A stretch of DNA of 64,000 nucleotides, from NCBI RefSeq assembly GCF_014647455.2, contig NZ_BMPF01000001.1:558001-622000 (forward strand), read 5' to 3'. Each line of letters starts with the position of its first letter. Position 1 is the stretch's first letter. A model generated the notes under the pieces. The model saw only the letters and a list, made by a program, of their open reading frames with translations. It made no database searches and was not told the origin of the DNA. A program made the position numbers and the translations under genes. Of this stretch, positions 60,498-64,000 are shown piece by piece. Source of the stretch: Halarchaeum grantii (lineage in GTDB: Archaea; Halobacteriota; Halobacteria; Halobacteriales; Halobacteriaceae).

Positions 60498-60552
60498 CGG
60501 TTCGACTCGCGGGCGACCGGGCGTTTTTCGGCGGGGCCCACGAAGGAGAGGT

Positions 60553-61773
60553 ATGACCGGAACCCACGACCGCCGGCGCGCGGGGTTCAAGGAGCGCACC
60601 CGGGTCGCCGAGGCGCGGGCGCGACTCCTCGACGCCGTCGCGCCACACGACCGCAGCGAGTCGGTCGCGGTGGCGGACGCGGCCGGCCGGACGCTCGCCG
60701 CACCCGTCGCGGCCGCGCGAGACGTCCCCGGCTACGAGCGCGCGGCGATGGACGGCTACGCGGTGCGTGCCGCCGACACCTTCGGCGCGAGCGAACGCGA
60801 CCCCGCCGTGCTCCGCGCGGACGAGTCGATGGCGCCCGAGACGGCGGTCCGCGTCCACACGGGGAGCGAACTCCCGGAGGGCGCGGACGCCGTCGTGATG
60901 GTTGAGCGAGTCGAAGCGGTCGGCCCCGACGTCGAAGTGCTCGATTCCGTCGCGGTCGGCGAGAACGTCGGCGCGAAAGATGAGGACGTCGCCGCCGGCC
61001 AGCACCTCCACGACGCCGGCCACCGCCTGCGGCCCTCCGACCTCGGCCTCCTGAAGGCGAGCGGCGTCCGCGACGTCACGGTGGCCGACCACCCCGAGGT
61101 CGCCGTGATACCCACGGGCGAGGAGCTCGTCCAAGCGGACCCCGGACCCGGCGAGATGGTGGAGACGAACGGCCTCACCGTCTCGCGCCTCGTCGAGGGA
61201 TGGGGCGGGCGGGCGCGCTATCGGGACGTCGTGACCGACGACGCCGACGCGCTCCGCGCGGCCATCGAGCGCGACCTCGACGCGGACGTCGTCGTCACCA
61301 CGGGCGGGTCGAGCGTCGGCGAACGCGACCTGACGCCGGACGTCGTCGCGGAGCTCGGCCGCCTCTGCTTCCACGGCGTCGCGCTCAAGCCCGGCCACCC
61401 GGTCGCCGCCGGCGTCGTCGATGACACGCCCGTCGTCTGTCTCCCGGGCTACCCCGTGGCGTGCATCGTCAACGCCGTCCAGTTCGTCCGACCCGCCCTC
61501 AAAGCGGCGGGCGGGATGCCCGTCCCCGCGTTCCCCGCCGTCGACGCCGAGCTCTCGGGGAAGCTCCGGAGCGAACCCGGCGTCCGGACGTACGCGCGCG
61601 TCTCGCTCGACGAACGTGACGGGGGGTACACCGCAGAGCCGGTCCACACGAGCGGGTCGGGCGTGCTGTCGAGCGTCGCGCTCGCGGACGGCTGGGTGGT
61701 GGTCCCGGAGTCGGCGGAGGGCATCGCCGCCGGCGAGACGGTCCGCGTCGAGCAGTGGGAGGTCCGGCCATGA
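60553..61773 (+). CDS. moeA1: molybdopterin molybdotransferase MoeA (first paralogue)
   Basis: Inserts molybdate (or tungstate) into adenylylated molybdopterin. The 406-residue protein has the four MoeA domains: YERAAMDGYAVRAADTF near residues 60-76, TGSELPEGADAVVMVE near 104-119, the MoCF-binding GGSSVGERDLTPD near 252-264, and PGYPVACIVNAVQ near 299-311. A C-terminal barrel completes it. Length is normal. TATA-like GTTTTTCGG (60521-60529) is about 28 nt upstream. The TGA overlaps the ATG of a 53-codon ORF that leads to a second moeA. Confidence 0.95.
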   Translation: MTGTHDRRRAGFKERTRVAEARARLLDAVAPHDRSESVAVADAAGRTLAAPVAAARDVPGYERAAMDGYAVRAADTFGASERDPAVLRADESMAPETAVRVHTGSELPEGADAVVMVERVEAVGPDVEVLDSVAVGENVGAKDEDVAAGQHLHDAGHRLRPSDLGLLKASGVRDVTVADHPEVAVIPTGEELVQADPGPGEMVETNGLTVSRLVEGWGGRARYRDVVTDDADALRAAIERDLDADVVVTTGGSSVGERDLTPDVVAELGRLCFHGVALKPGHPVAAGVVDDTPVVCLPGYPVACIVNAVQFVRPALKAAGGMPVPAFPAVDAELSGKLRSEPGVRTYARVSLDERDGGYTAEPVHTSGSGVLSSVALADGWVVVPESAEGIAAGETVRVEQWEVRP

Positions 61774-61931
61774 GCTTCCCACTCGCTCGTCTCACCGGCG
61801 GCGGGTCGGACGTCGACCGACCACGCTGCCGGTCCGACTCGCTCGCGGGACTTCCGGCCGACGACGCGCGCACGGAGACGGCGCTGCGACGGCCGTCGTC
61901 CGTCCGGCGACACGCGGAGGTGTCGCCGTGA
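61770..61931 (+). CDS. 53-codon bridging ORF between moeA1 and moeA2
   Basis: ATG 61770 overlaps the moeA1 TGA (ATGA). The frame is open for 53 codons (MSFPLARLTGGGSDVDRPRC and on), and its TGA overlaps the GTG of moeA2 (GTGA). GGAGGT stands 6-7 nt before both its own ATG and the moeA2 GTG. The peptide is Arg-rich, unlike the acidic proteins around it, so a stable protein is doubtful. The exact double overlap makes translation likely as a coupling device, or it may be the remnant of a small gene. Confidence 0.45.
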   Translation: MSFPLARLTGGGSDVDRPRCRSDSLAGLPADDARTETALRRPSSVRRHAEVSP

Positions 61932-63787
61932 CGGACCGAAAGGAGTTCCGCGACCTCGCATCCCCCGAGGAGGCCCACGAGGCCGTCGCGAGCCTCGACA
62001 TCGAACCCGCGCCCGAGACGGTGCCCCTGCGGGAGTCGCGCGGGCGCGTCCTCGCGGAGCGCGTCGACGCCGGCATCGACGTCCCGGGCTTCGATCGGGC
62101 GTCGATGGACGGCTACGCGCTCCGCGCGCGCGACACCTTCGGCGCCGACGAGGCCGACCCCGTCGTCCTCCCGCAGGTCGGCGTCGTCCACGCGGGCGAG
62201 GAACCCGCCGTCGACGTCGGAGCGGGCGAGTGCGTCGAGATCTCGACGGGCGCCGTGATGCCGCCGGGCGCAGACGCCGTCGTCCCCGTCGAGCGCACTC
62301 ACGACGTCGAGGACGGGGTCGCGTTCGACACGGCGGTCGCGCCCGGCGACAGCGTGATGGCGGCGGGCGCGGACGTCGCCGCCGGCGAACGCGCGCTCGG
62401 CCCCGGCACCGAACTCACGCCGCGCGAGATCGGCCTCCTGTCGGCGCTCGGCGTCGACGAGGTGCCGGTGAGGGGGACGCCGACGGTGGGCGTCGTCTCG
62501 ACGGGCGACGAGCTCGTCCGCCCGGGCGGCGAACTCGACCATCGCGCCGGCCAGATCCACGACGTGAACTCCTACACGGTCGCCGCCGCGGTCGAGGAGG
62601 CCGGCGGCGAGGCCGTCCTCTACCCGCACGCCGGCGACGACTACGACGAGATGGAGCGCCAGCTCCGCGAAGCCGCCGCCGAGTGCGACCTCGTCCTCAC
62701 CTCCGGGTCGACGTCCGCGTCCGCCGTCGACGTCGTCTATCGCGTTATCGAGGAGACCGGCGAGTTGCTCCTGCACGGCGTCGCCATCAAGCCCGGGAAG
62801 CCGATGCTCGTCGGGCGCGTCGGCGAGAGCGCGTACGTCGGTCTCCCGGGCTATCCCGTGTCGGCGCTCACCATCTTCCGGACGTTCGTCGCGCCCGCGA
62901 TCCGCGACGCCGCCGGAAAACCAGAGGGCGAGCGCGCCACCGTCGAGGGGCGGATGGCCGTCCGCGAACGCTACGCGCAGGGCCGCACGCGCCTCATGCC
63001 CGCCGGCCTCCTCACGGACGAAGCCGGCGAGACGCTCGTCTACCCCGTCGACAAGGGCAGCGGCGCCACCACGTCGCTCGTCGAGGCCGACGGCGTCGTC
63101 GAGGTCGACGCCGACACGGACTACCTCGCTGCGGGCGAGTCGGTGACCGTCGAGCTCTTCTCCCCGGACGTCCGCCCGCCGGCGGTGCTCGCCGTCGGCG
63201 AGGACGACCCCGCGTTCGCGCGCGCCCTCGACGGCGTCCGCGGGCCACGGTATCTCGCCGAGGGCACCCGCTCGGGCTATCGCCGCCTCCGCGACGGCCT
63301 CCCGGACGTCGTCGTCGCGAGCGGCCCGCTCGAGGCCGACGAGGAGACGGACGCGCTCGCGTCGTGGACGCGCGAGTGGGGCCTCGTCGTTCCTCGGGGG
63401 AATCCCGCCGGCATCGAGGGCGTCGCGGACCTCGCCGCGGCGGACGTCTCGTTCGTGAACCGGACGACCGCGAGCGGCCTCCGCGCCACGTTCGACGCCG
63501 CCCTCGCCGACGCCGGCGTGGACGCCGAGCGCGTCCACGGCTACGAGCGCACCGTCCGCGCTCACGAGTCGCCCGCGCGGAAGGTGCAGTCGGGCGACGT
63601 CGACGCCGGACTCGGCCTCCGCGCGAGCGCCGCCAAGCTCGGCCTCGGCTTCGTCCCCGTCGGCGAGGAGGCTGTGCGCGTCCTCGCGAACCCGGAGCGC
63701 ACCGAAAAAGACGGCGTGAGAGAACTCGTTCGCGCGCTCGACGGGATCGAAGCCGTGATAGCTGACCTCCCCGGCTACGGCGTCTAG
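61928..63787 (+). CDS. moeA2: MoeA fused to a periplasmic-binding-protein-like domain (second paralogue)
   Basis: A 619-residue protein. Residues about 1-410 are a complete MoeA: FDRASMDGYALRARDTFGAD, STGAVMPPGADAVVPVERTH, the MoCF site TSGSTSASAVDVVYRVIEE and PGYPVSALTIFRTF. The MoCF motif reads GSTSAS where MoeA1 has GGSSVGE. Residues about 415-619 are a substrate-binding PBP-like domain (ending ERTEKDGVRELVRALDG), the known archaeal MoeA-LysR-substrate-domain fusion. That domain may sense molybdate or tungstate. Having two MoeA paralogues may reflect separate Mo and W use. It starts at GTG 61928, coupled to the 53-codon ORF. Confidence 0.92.
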   Translation: MTDRKEFRDLASPEEAHEAVASLDIEPAPETVPLRESRGRVLAERVDAGIDVPGFDRASMDGYALRARDTFGADEADPVVLPQVGVVHAGEEPAVDVGAGECVEISTGAVMPPGADAVVPVERTHDVEDGVAFDTAVAPGDSVMAAGADVAAGERALGPGTELTPREIGLLSALGVDEVPVRGTPTVGVVSTGDELVRPGGELDHRAGQIHDVNSYTVAAAVEEAGGEAVLYPHAGDDYDEMERQLREAAAECDLVLTSGSTSASAVDVVYRVIEETGELLLHGVAIKPGKPMLVGRVGESAYVGLPGYPVSALTIFRTFVAPAIRDAAGKPEGERATVEGRMAVRERYAQGRTRLMPAGLLTDEAGETLVYPVDKGSGATTSLVEADGVVEVDADTDYLAAGESVTVELFSPDVRPPAVLAVGEDDPAFARALDGVRGPRYLAEGTRSGYRRLRDGLPDVVVASGPLEADEETDALASWTREWGLVVPRGNPAGIEGVADLAAADVSFVNRTTASGLRATFDAALADAGVDAERVHGYERTVRAHESPARKVQSGDVDAGLGLRASAAKLGLGFVPVGEEAVRVLANPERTEKDGVRELVRALDGIEAVIADLPGYGV

Positions 63788-63851
63788 GCCTCTCCGTCGA
63801 ACGCGACCGTCTCGGCTCGTCCATCGCGCTCGTCGCGGCGCGTCGTCCGCC

Positions 63852-64000
63852 TCAGTCGTCGGCGGCGTGCGTCACACCGAGGTCGGCGAACGACTCGACG
63901 CGGCGGTCGCCGAGCACGCAGACGCCGCGTCGATGGGGGTCGTGGCGCTCGACGTGGATGGAGTCGAGGCCGGCGTTCGCCGCCGCGCCGACGTCGCTCG
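63852..64000 (-). CDS. C-terminal end of a HAD-superfamily hydrolase (partial)
   Basis: The last 49 codons of a reverse-strand gene are visible, ending in TGA at 63854-63852. The sequence (SDVGAAANAGLDSIHVERHD, then RRGVCVLGDRRVESFADLG) matches the end of haloacid dehalogenase-type phosphatases. In these, a conserved Asp in a (G)D-x-x-x-D-type motif IV precedes GAxNAGxxxIHV, and the protein closes with a ...SFADL segment. The catalytic Asp and cap region lie outside the window. It converges with moeA2, 64 nt between stops. Confidence 0.75.
   Translation of the reverse strand, partial: SDVGAAANAGLDSIHVERHDPHRRGVCVLGDRRVESFADLGVTHAADD

Overview
The window is chromosomal DNA of an extremely halophilic archaeon (class Halobacteria). 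The predicted proteins are strongly acidic, third codon positions are almost all G or C, and the information-processing genes are archaeal: RFC large subunit, aIF2-beta with a TRAM tail, aIF5A with deoxyhypusine synthase. Many families are haloarchaea-specific (DUF2150, DUF6149, DUF5518, DUF7504). Many start codons lie 25-30 nt downstream of a TATA-like element, the arrangement expected for leaderless transcripts. I cannot name the genus. No rRNA, tRNA, CRISPR array or transposase gene was seen.

Layout. 1-8.5 kb: housekeeping genes (HMG-CoA synthase, replication factor C large subunit) mixed with a pilin-like secreted protein, a Tat-exported propeller-like protein and a stress protein. 8.6-10.5 kb: a GAF-PAS-LOV histidine kinase with an intact flavin-cysteine motif. 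10.5-16.7 kb: an Lrp/AsnC regulator next to carA, with carB convergent to carA; near-identical palindromes stand in front of lrp/carA and carB. 17-22 kb: small conserved proteins, flavoenzymes and a metallo-beta-lactamase-fold enzyme. 22-31 kb: homoserine kinase and the branched-chain amino-acid block leuA, ilvB-ilvN-ilvC-leuC-leuD-leuB. 31-47 kb: transporters (ZIP, cation exchanger, xanthine/uracil permease, MFS), NUDIX, YchF, aIF2-beta, purine phosphoribosyltransferase and a membrane GAF kinase. 47.9-50.4 kb: a small accessory island holding a PIN-type toxin-antitoxin pair, a start-less ORF remnant and an AT-rich Tat lipoprotein gene, bounded by a 16-bp direct repeat. 50.5-60 kb: ornithine cyclodeaminase family, malate:quinone oxidoreductase family, cold-shock protein, and the hypusine group dys, speB, eif5A. 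60.5-63.8 kb: two moeA paralogues. The window ends in a HAD-type phosphatase.

How genes work together. The ilv/leu run is the most tightly packed part: every junction from ilvB to leuB overlaps by 4 or 8 nt. Where two true genes would not touch (ilvB/ilvN and ilvC/leuC), a 14-codon mini-ORF fills the gap. Each mini-ORF overlaps the gene before and after it and carries a Shine-Dalgarno-like GGAGG for the next gene. A 53-codon ORF does the same between moeA1 and moeA2. These bridging ORFs are the observation I consider most worth following. Second are the shared Lrp-type palindromes, the accessory island, and a pair of hairpins with compensatory changes between two convergent genes.
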